From JBBIJR01 sp037445875 (GTDB lineage: Bacteria; CLD3; SB21), in NCBI GenBank assembly GCA_037445875.1, contig JBBIJR010000026.1:1-42593 (forward strand): a DNA stretch of 42,593 nucleotides. The letters are read 5' to 3'. Below, in pieces: positions 31,430 through 40,179 of the stretch; within the stretch, counting starts at the first letter, position 1; every line of letters starts with the position of its first letter. Position numbers and translations under genes: made by a program. The notes under the pieces are model-generated. The model was not told where the DNA came from and ran no database searches. It saw only the letters and a list, made by a program, of their open reading frames with translations.

Positions 31430-32008
31430 TCAATTAGAGCTGAAGAGCCCCGCAAATCCCATGAACGCCATCGACAGGATGCCTGCAATGATGAGATTGA
31501 GAGCTGTTCCCCGCAGTAGCGCCGGAATGTCCATCAAACGCGTCTCCTCGCGAATGCCCGCCATGATGACCAGAGACAGGGTGATCCCGCCGCCGCCGCC
31601 CAGCGCGTAGACCAACGCCTCAACGAGCCCATAGCCCTTGTTGGTCTGAAAGAGGGCCAGGGCCAGTATGGCACAATTGGTCGTAATCAAAGGCAGGAAT
31701 ATTCCCAATGCCCGAAACAGTTGTGGACTGATCTTCTTGATGACCATCTCAACAAACTGAACGGTGCTGGCAATGACCACAATGAAGCTGATCAGGCGAA
31801 GGTACGGCGCGTATCCCAGGACAAAGGCATTCAGCGCCCAGGCACTGAGAGCGGTGATCAACATCACGAATATGTTGGCCAGCCCCATACGAAATGCCGT
31901 TTCCAAACGGTCCGAGACGCCGAGGAACGGACAAATGCCGAGAAAATACGACAATGTAAAATTGTTGATCAGCAGTGCCGAAACGAATATCCACAAAACT
32001 TCGCCCAC
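31430..32008 (-). CDS. rnfA: Rnf electron transport complex subunit RnfA
   Basis: RnfA is one of the two pseudo-symmetrical membrane subunits of the ion-pumping ferredoxin:NAD oxidoreductase. The 192-aa protein has six hydrophobic helices and the family phrases LINNFTLSYFLGICPFLGVS at the N-terminus, whose Cys is a ligand of the 2Fe-2S centre shared with RnfE, and LITTNCAILALALF near residue 110, supplying the second Cys. It follows rnfE by four bases. Confidence 0.96.
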   Translation of the reverse strand: MGEVLWIFVSALLINNFTLSYFLGICPFLGVSDRLETAFRMGLANIFVMLITALSAWALNAFVLGYAPYLRLISFIVVIASTVQFVEMVIKKISPQLFRALGIFLPLITTNCAILALALFQTNKGYGLVEALVYALGGGGGITLSLVIMAGIREETRLMDIPALLRGTALNLIIAGILSMAFMGFAGLFSSN

Positions 32009-32012
32009 CGGC

Positions 32013-32666
32013 TCACCTATGGACTTGGGGTACTTGCCGGGCTTGCATGGCCCGTTCTTGCCGGGTCTTGACCCAGTTGGCCATCAACAGAAGGAAACCC
32101 AGGACCAGGAAGCCTCCCGGAGGCAGAATCATGATGATCCACGGTTCGAAGGAATCGCCGAACAAGGAAATGCCCAGGAAACTCCCGTTACCCAGCACCT
32201 CCCGGATCGTGCTGATCGCCAGCAGGGCGAGGATGAATCCGGCACTCATGCCCAGCGCGTCCGCCACCGCAAGCTTCACGGTGTTTCTCGAAGCGAAAGC
32301 TTCCGCCCGTCCCAGAATGATGCAATTAACAACGATCAACGCGATGAAGGCGCCGAGTTCCTTGTGGATTTTAGGAAAAAACGCCTCCAGGAACATATCG
32401 ACCGCCGATACGAACGTGGCGATGATGACGATGTAGGTCGTGATGCGTACCTGCTTGGGAATCCATTTCCTTAGCATCGATACGAGAAGACAGGAACCCA
32501 CGAGCACGAACGTCGTCGCCAGGCCCATGGCGATTCCATTGACGACGGAGTTGGTGACCGCCAGCGTCGGGCACATACCGAGCACCGCAACAAAAATCGG
32601 GTTCTCTTTCCAGAGGCCTTTGATCATCTCCGCGAGCGCGCGGCGGTTGGAATCGGCAGTATTCAT
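32013..32666 (-). CDS. rnfE: Rnf electron transport complex subunit RnfE
   Basis: RnfE pairs with RnfA across the membrane. The 217-aa protein shows NPIFVAVLGMCPTLAVTNSV (about residues 19-38, containing the iron-ligand Cys) and LIVVNCIILGRAEAFAS (about 108-124, second Cys), plus six membrane helices. Its ATG overlaps, as ATGA, the stop of the rnfG reading frame that continues past an internal TGA. This shows the ancestral rnfG extended to this point. Confidence 0.96.
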   Translation of the reverse strand: MNTADSNRRALAEMIKGLWKENPIFVAVLGMCPTLAVTNSVVNGIAMGLATTFVLVGSCLLVSMLRKWIPKQVRITTYIVIIATFVSAVDMFLEAFFPKIHKELGAFIALIVVNCIILGRAEAFASRNTVKLAVADALGMSAGFILALLAISTIREVLGNGSFLGISLFGDSFEPWIIMILPPGGFLVLGFLLLMANWVKTRQERAMQARQVPQVHR

Positions 32667-33361
32667 GGCTTCGATTGGTAACTCAACCGATTGGCTTCGA
32701 CATACTTCTCAATCGCAAGGCGCCACGTTGCCAACGATTTCTGGAGTGCTCGAATGACCGCCTTGGAAGAAATCGTGGCTCCGGTTATGGTTTCCACCTG
32801 GTTAGGACGGTTCTTCTTTCAGGACGGTGTGGCTTCGATGGCGGGCTCAACCGCCAGGGCCGTAAAATTGGCCACGAAGTTTCGGTCTTTGAAAATCTTG
32901 TCTCCTAATCCGGGTGTTTCCTTACTGTCCAACACTTCGAATCCGATAATGACCCGGTCCTCTGGCTTGTAGCCGTAGATCAGCTTGATCACATCCTGGA
33001 AGCCCGATTCGCTCGCCGGAATGGCAAAACCCAACACACCGCCTTGTTCGCTGTAGCCCAGGAATATTCGCGGGGCGGCCTTCGATGCCGCGTCGGTCAC
33101 GTCTTCCTTTACGAGATTCCCATCTTGCAGAACCAACGCCTCATACCGGCTGCAGCCCGGCAAAACGTGATAGATGGCTTCCTGTAGCGCCTTCTCCTTG
33201 TTACTCTCGATGATGGGAAGTGTCAGAACATATGCGCCAACCAGGATCAGGCCCGAAAGGAAACCGGCCACGCCGAGCGTTCCTATCAGTCGGGACGAAC
33301 TGGGCTCCGTCTGGGATTGCACAGGGATATCCGGGCCCATCATGGTCTTTTCTTCCATCAT
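32663..33361 (-). pseudogene. rnfG: RnfG with an in-frame TGA before the FMN-attachment motif
   Basis: RnfG is the membrane-anchored flavoprotein subunit. The frame opens at ATG 33361 (ATGA overlap with rnfD). It encodes a membrane helix (about residues 26-50) and the FMN-binding fold as far as residue 180, then meets TGA at 32821-32819. Without any change of frame it continues 51 codons through NQVETITGATISSKAV, which holds the flavin-acceptor Thr (position 196) and ends as ATGA on rnfE. Termination at the TGA would give a 180-aa protein without the flavin site. A Gly (GGA) to TGA change would explain it. Possible causes are a real nonsense mutation, a sequence error or read-through. Other genes here stop at TGA and RF2 is encoded, so general recoding is excluded. 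Confidence 0.85.
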
Positions 33362-34362
33362 CGTGTTCCGTATACCCGGTAGCGCGTTACCCGGTTGATA
33401 AGCGGTGTCGCTGCGTTCATCAGAAGGATGGCGTACATCACACCCTCCGGCAGCCCTCCGAAGATTCGAATCAGAACGACCAGCACGCCGATTCCGGCCC
33501 CGAACATCCAGCAGCCTTGGATGGTGAACGGCGACGTGACGGGATCGGTGGCCATGAAGACGGCACCGAGGAGAAGCCCTCCGGAAAACACCATGTGCAA
33601 AGGCGACGGGTACCTCAGGGGATCCACCCAGTAGAAAGTCGATGAGAGGGCCACAACCGTCGCCAGGATGGATACCGGAATATGCCAGTTGAATATCTTC
33701 CTTACAGCCAGGTACACACCGGCCAGCAGGATAATGATACCGCAGGTTTCGCCCAGGGATCCGCCGGTGTTGCCCACCATCAGATCGATCAGGGCGGTCG
33801 GCTCATGCTGGAACTTCATGCGAGCAAGGGGTGTGGCGCTCGTCACAGCATCGAGGGTTTCGCCCTGAAAGAACGGCAGAGCCAGATTGGTTCCACGGGC
33901 GTCGAGCAGACCGCCGCCCGGCCGGGTCCACGTCGTGATGGCGGTTGGAAAAGCGGCCTGCAGGAACGCCCGGCCGACCAGGGCGGGATTGAAAATGTTC
34001 TGGCCAAGGCCGCCCCAGATAAACTTCCCGATTGCAATGGCGGCGAAACCGCCCAGGCACGTCATCCATACCGGAAAACCCGGAGGAAGGCTCAGAGCCA
34101 GCAGAAGTCCCGTTATCAGGGCGCTCCCGTCTTTCAACGACCGGTGACGTTCCGGGCCTGTCGAGAACAACCACTCTGCCGCCATGCACGAGACCGACGC
34201 CGTAACGCACAGCAGAATGGCGCTCACACCAAAGAAATAGAATGCAGCACAGATCACGGGTATCAGGGCGAAGACGACCTGAAACATGATCCACGGCGTC
34301 GTCTCCGGATCGTGAAGGAACGGCGATGTGGACAGGAGTAATTTGGAGCGATCGGCGGCTAT
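33358..34362 (-). CDS. rnfD: Rnf electron transport complex subunit RnfD, probable ATA start
   Basis: RnfD is a multi-helix membrane subunit with covalent FMN. The family N-terminus KLLLSTSPFLHDPETTPWIM is followed by about nine helices, the phrase GGLGQNIFNPALVGRAFL and the FMN-acceptor motif DAVTSATPLA (Thr about residue 177). There is no ATG, GTG or TTG between the rnfC stop and the conserved N-terminus. An ATA (34362-34360) overlaps the rnfC TAG as ATAG, with AAAGG seven bases upstream, and would give 334 aa. The alternative GTG at 34437 would add about 25 residues read from inside rnfC that look nothing like RnfD. The product is certain; the start is the open question. Confidence 0.9.
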   Translation of the reverse strand: MAADRSKLLLSTSPFLHDPETTPWIMFQVVFALIPVICAAFYFFGVSAILLCVTASVSCMAAEWLFSTGPERHRSLKDGSALITGLLLALSLPPGFPVWMTCLGGFAAIAIGKFIWGGLGQNIFNPALVGRAFLQAAFPTAITTWTRPGGGLLDARGTNLALPFFQGETLDAVTSATPLARMKFQHEPTALIDLMVGNTGGSLGETCGIIILLAGVYLAVRKIFNWHIPVSILATVVALSSTFYWVDPLRYPSPLHMVFSGGLLLGAVFMATDPVTSPFTIQGCWMFGAGIGVLVVLIRIFGGLPEGVMYAILLMNAATPLINRVTRYRVYGTR

Positions 34363-35702
34363 GTTCGTGCCTTTCGTTCTCTGATCATGCTCTTGGCCAC
34401 GCGAAAACTCTGCACCAGCGGGATGCCGGACGGACACACGAACGAACAGGAAGCGCATTCGAAACAGTCCAGGACGTGGAGTTGTTCCATTTCATCATAC
34501 ATTCCTTTGCGCGCCATCAGTCCCATCAATGAAGGGTTCAGGTACATCGGGCACACCTCCACGCAGCGTCCGCAGCGAATGCACTTGTAGGTCGTAAGGT
34601 CGCGGACCTCGTTATGCGTCAGTACCAATACACCGGATATGCCCTTGGTGATCGGAACGTCCAGACTCTTCTGGGCCATGCCCATCATGGGTCCGCCGAG
34701 GAGAATACGGACCGCTTCGTTCGTGACGCCTCCGCACCACTCGATCACATGCTTGACGGGCGTGCCGACGGGGATTATGAGGTTCGCCGGCCGTCGTATG
34801 GCTGTTCCGGTCACCGTTACCACTCGTTCAATGAGCGGTATCGACGCGGTGAAATATTGTGCTAGGGCGACCAACGTTCCCACATTGGAAACAAGGGTCT
34901 CGACATCGATCGGGAGCTTTCCGGTAGGAACTTCCCTCTTGAGTACGGCCTTGATCAACATCTTCTCAGCGCCCTGGGGATATTTCACCTTCAGCGGAAC
35001 CACCTCGAAATCCTCGTTCTGCCTCCGAATCTCGCGCCCCAGTACCTCCATGGCATCGAGCTTGTTGTTCTCGATCCCGATGAACACTTTCTCCGCCGGA
35101 ACAAAATGCCGCAAAATCGTCAGCCCTTGCACAAGTTCGCTGGCGTGCTCCACCATGATCCGATGGTCCGCCGTCAGAAACGGTTCACATTCACAGCCGT
35201 TGGCAATAAGGTAGCGGCACGTCTTGCCTTCGGGAATGGAGAACTTCACGTGCGCCGGAAATCCCGCCCCGCCCAGGCCCACCAGGCCCGCGGCCTGCAC
35301 CGATTCGATGAACGTCTTGAAATCCATGTCCTGCCACCGGAGGCCTTTTCTTCCGTTCATGGTCTGAGAGGAGAAGGGGTCTGCCTTGATACGGATAGCG
35401 TCCATCAGGAGACCGTTCGGGTGCTCGGCGAGCTCAATGGCCGACACGGTGCCCGTCGCCGGCGCATGTTGCGCCACCGACACGAAGGCGGCCGCTCTCG
35501 CAATCATCTCTCCGCGTTGAACACGCTGGCCCGCACGTACGAGGGGAACCGACGGCGCTCCGGCATGCTGAGACAGAGGGACCACATACTCATCGACAAA
35601 CGGCATCCGCTCCACCGGCAGATGGGCGGTGAGGTCCTTAAACTCCTCCGGGTGAACGCCGTGGTGAAACGTCAATCGCTCGCTGATCATGGCTTCTTTC
35701 AT
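34359..35702 (-). CDS. rnfC: Rnf electron transport complex subunit RnfC
   Basis: RnfC is the peripheral NAD-binding, FMN- and iron-sulfur-containing subunit. The 447-aa protein has TFHHGVHPEEFKDLT at the N-terminus, the Nqo1-like nucleotide/FMN phrase GLVGLGGAGFPAHVKF (about residues 139-154), IANGCECEPFLTADHRIM, and two 4Fe-4S motifs CIRCGRCVEVCP (about 374-385) and CFECASCSFVCP (about 413-424). All NADH-site phrases are kept, so exchange with NAD is still expected despite the unusual giant neighbours. It lies 22 bases after the 1484-aa gene. Confidence 0.97.
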   Translation of the reverse strand: MKEAMISERLTFHHGVHPEEFKDLTAHLPVERMPFVDEYVVPLSQHAGAPSVPLVRAGQRVQRGEMIARAAAFVSVAQHAPATGTVSAIELAEHPNGLLMDAIRIKADPFSSQTMNGRKGLRWQDMDFKTFIESVQAAGLVGLGGAGFPAHVKFSIPEGKTCRYLIANGCECEPFLTADHRIMVEHASELVQGLTILRHFVPAEKVFIGIENNKLDAMEVLGREIRRQNEDFEVVPLKVKYPQGAEKMLIKAVLKREVPTGKLPIDVETLVSNVGTLVALAQYFTASIPLIERVVTVTGTAIRRPANLIIPVGTPVKHVIEWCGGVTNEAVRILLGGPMMGMAQKSLDVPITKGISGVLVLTHNEVRDLTTYKCIRCGRCVEVCPMYLNPSLMGLMARKGMYDEMEQLHVLDCFECASCSFVCPSGIPLVQSFRVAKSMIRERKART

Positions 35703-35724
35703 GGGGTTACAGACCGGTCCCCCA

Positions 35725-38700
35725 TCATTTCTTCCCGTAACCGGACAGGGCCATCAGGCGGTCTCTCAACTTGGTTTTGATGATCTCCAGTTGAATCTGT
35801 TGCTGTTCTCTGAGTTTCGCCTCGTAATCTGCCTTGAGCTGCCCAACGGCCGCTTCGTGCTTCCTGGACCACTCTTCTTCGAGCGTTTCTTTCAACTTCA
35901 TCGGATGGGGACTCAGCATGCCGGCGATTTCCTTCAGCGTGGTCCAGGCGATCAAGACTGCTTCCGTCGTGCTGACGACGTCGGCAGGAACAACCAATTT
36001 CTGGAGATGTCCCTCCTCCACGACTTTGATGATGGGTGTCTTGTCTTCACGGTTCTTGGCGTCCAGGCCGACGAAATCACCGACAGGGATCAAGTTGCGA
36101 TCCGACTCCTCCGACAGTCTGAAATGCTTCCGGAACTCGGGTTGATGAAAGGCCCAATCGGCGAACGTGCGTACGTATCGAACGCTTCGTTCCTCCCCGT
36201 TCTCCTTGTACTTCAGTTCCGCGGAAGTCCCTTGCTCGTACGGTTCCGGATTCTGATCAATGTCGAAGGCCGTGGAGAGGAACTTCTTTTCCGATGAAGG
36301 ATCAAACCGGAACGAAGGAAACGTTCTGGACTCGAGGGCAAGGGTGAACAACTCCGGCCATGACGGCACGGGGCGGGACGCGCTTCGCCGGGGCGCCAGC
36401 AGGTGAAAGAGCGCCGGTTGGACCCCGTGGATACCTTCCATGAGTCCCTTGACCAGGTGGGAGGGCGTCGCCAGGGAGGACTGAAACAGGAACGCCTTTC
36501 TGATCGAGGCCGCGGACAACACGATGGCCGCTCCCCTCTGCACGTCCAGGGCACTGATGGGACCGCGACTCAGGAGGACGACCTTTATCGGATATTCGGA
36601 CGACAGTAACCCGAGCAGGGCGGCCATGTGCTGCTCTGACAACAGTTGCGAATCCGCCAGGAGAAGCATGGGGGGCACCATGCTTCTTTCCGCATCGGTC
36701 AAGTCGGCCCAACTCAACCGGGCAATCTCGTCGTCATGAACCGGCGGATTGTATTCTCCCTTTACTTCGAGCCGGGCGCGCCTTAGCAGCTTAAGATGGT
36801 CGAGCGCCTGCCGTAGGTGTCCTTGCCACAATCCCAGCACAAACTCCGCCGAATGGCCGTTCCGGAAAACGACGACCGGCGCCGTGAAGGGATTGTAAGG
36901 GTACTGCCCGGCCCAGTCCAGCGTCCCGGACGCCGACAGCACGGCTCCGTATCGCGAACGGCCGCCGCCGGTGGGGCCCCTGGACAGAATCCACGACAGC
37001 GTCTTCAGGTTCTTGATCAGGGTCACCAGGCGTTCCACCCAGGCCGTCTCAATGACACCAAACCGCTGTGTTTCTCCAAGCCTTGCGATCACGGTATCCA
37101 ACGGCAGGCGCATCTCGCTACCCGACACACTGGCCAGCAACGCACCAAAGTCCTCGGAGGGCAACGCTTCACTCAGTTTCGCCCGCACCTTTTCGGACAG
37201 CGCGCTTAAATGCTCCTCGATCTCTTTCAACTCTCGATTCACGTCCGATTGTTTCACCGACTCCACAACGGCCGTGATGAGATGAAGCATCATTTTCTCG
37301 GAAGCCTCGTCCGCGGAGATCCTGACGCCGGACAGAGACATGTAGAAATTCCGGCTCAGCAGTATGGCCGCCAGGGGATCGAACGATGGATCCTGATAGA
37401 GCAGCTGGATCACGTCGCCGGGTGTGTCGGGAAGGATCTCCCATCTGCGAAAGCCCGCTTGCACGGCCTGCACCGTGTCGGGCAACTGTGGGACCATGGT
37501 CAGCGCTTCTTCCGGACAAACCTCGGCGCAGATGCCGCAGCCGGTGCACGATTGGGGATTGATCGCCAGAGAAAACAGATGGCCGCTGCCCTTCATCCGC
37601 ACCTCCGGATCGGAGAAGAACGTCCTGGTAACGGAGGCCGGAAAGTCGCCTATCCATGTCGAGACGCGATTGCATTGGTCTGTCAATTCCCTGAGGCGGT
37701 CTCCATCCGGTTTCAATTGCGCAACGAGTTTATCCAGTGCCTGAGACAGTACTTCCCCCACCGACCCTGCAGGCTCGTCCCGGCTGGAAAAGATCTGATG
37801 GGCCAGTTTAGCCAAGTTCTTCAGGACGGGAGGGGTCAGTTGGGTAAGGGTCGCTCCCTCGGCCTGGATCTTCTCGGCCGCCGTCTTCAGCAGGGACTCA
37901 ACGGAGAGAACAATCGGTGGAATAGCCGTTTCGGGACAATAAATGAAGCAGGATCCGCACGCGGTGCAGACCGACGGTTTGAACATCGGCAGCCGTTCAC
38001 GTCCGTGCATTGATGCAAACTGGGCGGTGGCAGCCGGGACTACCGACACGCTCTGGAAAGGATCCGCTACGAACTCACCGGTTTCACCCGCTTGATAGAA
38101 GTAGCCGTATCGATCGTAGAACTGAGACAGGCGAGAATACGGAGGCCCGTGGTCTTCATATTTGCGGAGGGCCAACGGCAAATCGGACGGAGAGGGCTGT
38201 TCCGCTGCCCATGTCGATTCATCCACCACCTCTTCGACTCCTGTCAATCCGCGAAGGATGGCGGACCTCTGCAAATTCGACAACCTGACATCCAGAGACT
38301 CATCAAGGAACTTTTCGATTTTCGCAATCCCCCCGGCCGCATTGGCCGGCACTTTCAACGACTTCGAGGCAAGAGCGATCATTGCTCCAAGTTCCACTCT
38401 GCCGGTCTCACCATCCGCTTCGAGTACGTATACCTGGAGGTTCTGCCTGCGTATGGTCTCGAGCGCAGAGGATGAACAGGAGATGCGATCCGTTCCCGGT
38501 GACTTCATCACGACAACGTGCGCCGAGGGTTTTAGATCGTTCAATATTCCGGACGACCTCAGTAGGAGTGCAGGAACAACGAGGCCGTCGACGCCGGTTT
38601 CCTTGTCCAGCGGATACGGCACCGGGCGCCTGGTCATGCTCAGTTGGTACACCGAGACCGATGGATAGTGCCACTGCCCCCGTTTGGCCCGCACGCGGAG

Positions 38701-40179
38701 GTCCCACAGCTGGGAGACGATACCGGAGAGCGTTTCAAGGAACCAGGCGGATTCCGTTGTACCGGAGGGGAAGATCCAACGGAAAGCAAAGGTTTCTTCA
38801 CTCGGGAAGGATGATCCAGTGGGGCCTGACAGCGAGAGGGCTTCGGTCCCCGGATACTCGCGCCGTATGTTCTGCAGCAGGATTTCCTGCTTCGGATAGG
38901 CGGAGCCCGTTCGGACGAAATCAATGCCGACATGAAATCGCCGGCGCCCGCCCACCTGCATGTTCTCAAAAATCCTCTCGATGTCGCCGCAGCGCACGGC
39001 GTCTTCGCCGGTTCCGCATCTGCCGGCAAAGACCGCAGGCCGATGTCGATCGGGCATCACCGGGAGGTCCGGAAACACTGATTGTCTCTTGTTCGCAGCA
39101 TTCTGTGACGCCTTGTCCAGTACGGATAGCAGTGCATCGACGATGGGACCGTCGTCGTGCATCGGTCCGAGCCGTTCCAGTACCGTCACGGCTTTCTTTC
39201 CGGATAGCACCTGACAGAGCTCCCGGCCTGGGAACGGACGAAACATCCGCAGGTTCACACAACCGGCCTTGGTCCCGCGTGTGCGCAAATGCTCGACCGT
39301 CGAGCAAACATGCTGGAAGAGACTTCCCTGAACGATCAGCACATACTCCGCATCATCGACACGATACGCGCCGAGGGGAGAAACGTCTCGCCTCGTTTGT
39401 GCGGCGTATTGGGCACACACTTCCGTCACAATGGGGCGCAGATGATCGAGGAAATATGGCTGTTGTCCGGCCAGTTCGTGGGAACGGGCGGTGCCGGCTT
39501 TGGAAACCCCGTGGGCAACCGGCTGATCCAGATGGAACCAGTTGGGAACGCGACGCCGGGTCTTTCCAAACAACAACCGCTGCGCAGGCGTCGGACAATC
39601 GATGAAATCGTCTGCGTCGCCCAGGAGCTGTTTCAGCATTTCCTCATCCGGCAGAGAGACATTTTCGGCCATACTCCAGGCATCTTCCACGGCTAGCACG
39701 ACGGGAACGAGAGAAAGTTCGGCAACCCTGTGTCCGATCACTGTGAGATCCACCACGTCCTGCACACCGGAGGCGAATAGCAAAACCGAACCGGCGTCGG
39801 ACAAGCCATGATAGACCCGATGGTCGAGGTTAGAACTTCTCCCTTCCCGCTCGCTACCCATAAACAAGTGCGCAACGAAAGGCAGATGCCGCCGGTCCGA
39901 TTCGTTCCACAGCCCGGATACCGATCCCGCTGAGCGTTCATCGATAAGCGCGTGCGCTCTCAATCCGGCAGACGAGAGCCCCATGGCAAATGCCAGGCTC
40001 GATGCGTGTTCGGACGGACCGATCAAGGGCCGCCCGAACATATTCCGTGCGCCGGGCAACGGCGAGAAGGCCAGGCCCTCTCCGACGGCAGACTCCACCA
40101 TGCTTACAGCCGTCGCGCCCGTCAGGACGAGGTGCTTGCCCAAGTGGGTATAAGGCCCTTTGGATGCGTTCATGGTCAT
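35725..40179 (-). CDS. Giant PFOR-derived iron-sulfur protein lacking TPP-site motifs (1484 aa)
   Basis: The domain order is that of pyruvate:ferredoxin oxidoreductase. Residues about 15-260 match domain I (HASSLAFAMGLSSAG, FASGVQDVVDLTVIGHRVAE). About 285-385 match domain II (EYVLIVQGSLFQHVCSTVE, LRMFRPFPGRELCQVL). About 425-640 are gamma-like. Then come two 4Fe-4S motifs (C738-X2-C-X2-C-X3-C748 and C878-X2-C-X2-C-X3-C888) and, to about 1400, the TPP-domain fold (MAALLGLLSSEYPIKVVLLS). Domain I lacks the PITPSS-type substrate loop, the GDG of the TPP motif is ADS (1175-1177), and the cysteines of the proximal cluster are missing (FYMSLSGVRISADEA). The last 60 residues are coiled coil. It overlaps rnfB by four bases (ATGA) and precedes rnfC, so it should work with Rnf as an electron carrier or docking protein. 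The precise function is unknown. Confidence 0.85.
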   Translation of the reverse strand: MTMNASKGPYTHLGKHLVLTGATAVSMVESAVGEGLAFSPLPGARNMFGRPLIGPSEHASSLAFAMGLSSAGLRAHALIDERSAGSVSGLWNESDRRHLPFVAHLFMGSEREGRSSNLDHRVYHGLSDAGSVLLFASGVQDVVDLTVIGHRVAELSLVPVVLAVEDAWSMAENVSLPDEEMLKQLLGDADDFIDCPTPAQRLLFGKTRRRVPNWFHLDQPVAHGVSKAGTARSHELAGQQPYFLDHLRPIVTEVCAQYAAQTRRDVSPLGAYRVDDAEYVLIVQGSLFQHVCSTVEHLRTRGTKAGCVNLRMFRPFPGRELCQVLSGKKAVTVLERLGPMHDDGPIVDALLSVLDKASQNAANKRQSVFPDLPVMPDRHRPAVFAGRCGTGEDAVRCGDIERIFENMQVGGRRRFHVGIDFVRTGSAYPKQEILLQNIRREYPGTEALSLSGPTGSSFPSEETFAFRWIFPSGTTESAWFLETLSGIVSQLWDLRVRAKRGQWHYPSVSVYQLSMTRRPVPYPLDKETGVDGLVVPALLLRSSGILNDLKPSAHVVVMKSPGTDRISCSSSALETIRRQNLQVYVLEADGETGRVELGAMIALASKSLKVPANAAGGIAKIEKFLDESLDVRLSNLQRSAILRGLTGVEEVVDESTWAAEQPSPSDLPLALRKYEDHGPPYSRLSQFYDRYGYFYQAGETGEFVADPFQSVSVVPAATAQFASMHGRERLPMFKPSVCTACGSCFIYCPETAIPPIVLSVESLLKTAAEKIQAEGATLTQLTPPVLKNLAKLAHQIFSSRDEPAGSVGEVLSQALDKLVAQLKPDGDRLRELTDQCNRVSTWIGDFPASVTRTFFSDPEVRMKGSGHLFSLAINPQSCTGCGICAEVCPEEALTMVPQLPDTVQAVQAGFRRWEILPDTPGDVIQLLYQDPSFDPLAAILLSRNFYMSLSGVRISADEASEKMMLHLITAVVESVKQSDVNRELKEIEEHLSALSEKVRAKLSEALPSEDFGALLASVSGSEMRLPLDTVIARLGETQRFGVIETAWVERLVTLIKNLKTLSWILSRGPTGGGRSRYGAVLSASGTLDWAGQYPYNPFTAPVVVFRNGHSAEFVLGLWQGHLRQALDHLKLLRRARLEVKGEYNPPVHDDEIARLSWADLTDAERSMVPPMLLLADSQLLSEQHMAALLGLLSSEYPIKVVLLSRGPISALDVQRGAAIVLSAASIRKAFLFQSSLATPSHLVKGLMEGIHGVQPALFHLLAPRRSASRPVPSWPELFTLALESRTFPSFRFDPSSEKKFLSTAFDIDQNPEPYEQGTSAELKYKENGEERSVRYVRTFADWAFHQPEFRKHFRLSEESDRNLIPVGDFVGLDAKNREDKTPIIKVVEEGHLQKLVVPADVVSTTEAVLIAWTTLKEIAGMLSPHPMKLKETLEEEWSRKHEAAVGQLKADYEAKLREQQQIQLEIIKTKLRDRLMALSGYGKK

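Noticed and set aside
32780..32821. Selenocysteine at the rnfG TGA
   Set aside because: The bases just after the TGA form only trivial hairpins (3-4 bp), with no SECIS-like stem, and RnfG has no redox Cys at this place in the family. A nonsense change from Gly fits better.
35725..40179. Annotating the 1484-aa protein as an active pyruvate:ferredoxin oxidoreductase
   Set aside because: The TPP GDG motif, the proximal-cluster cysteines and the domain I substrate loop are missing, so only the fold and the two ferredoxin motifs are supported.
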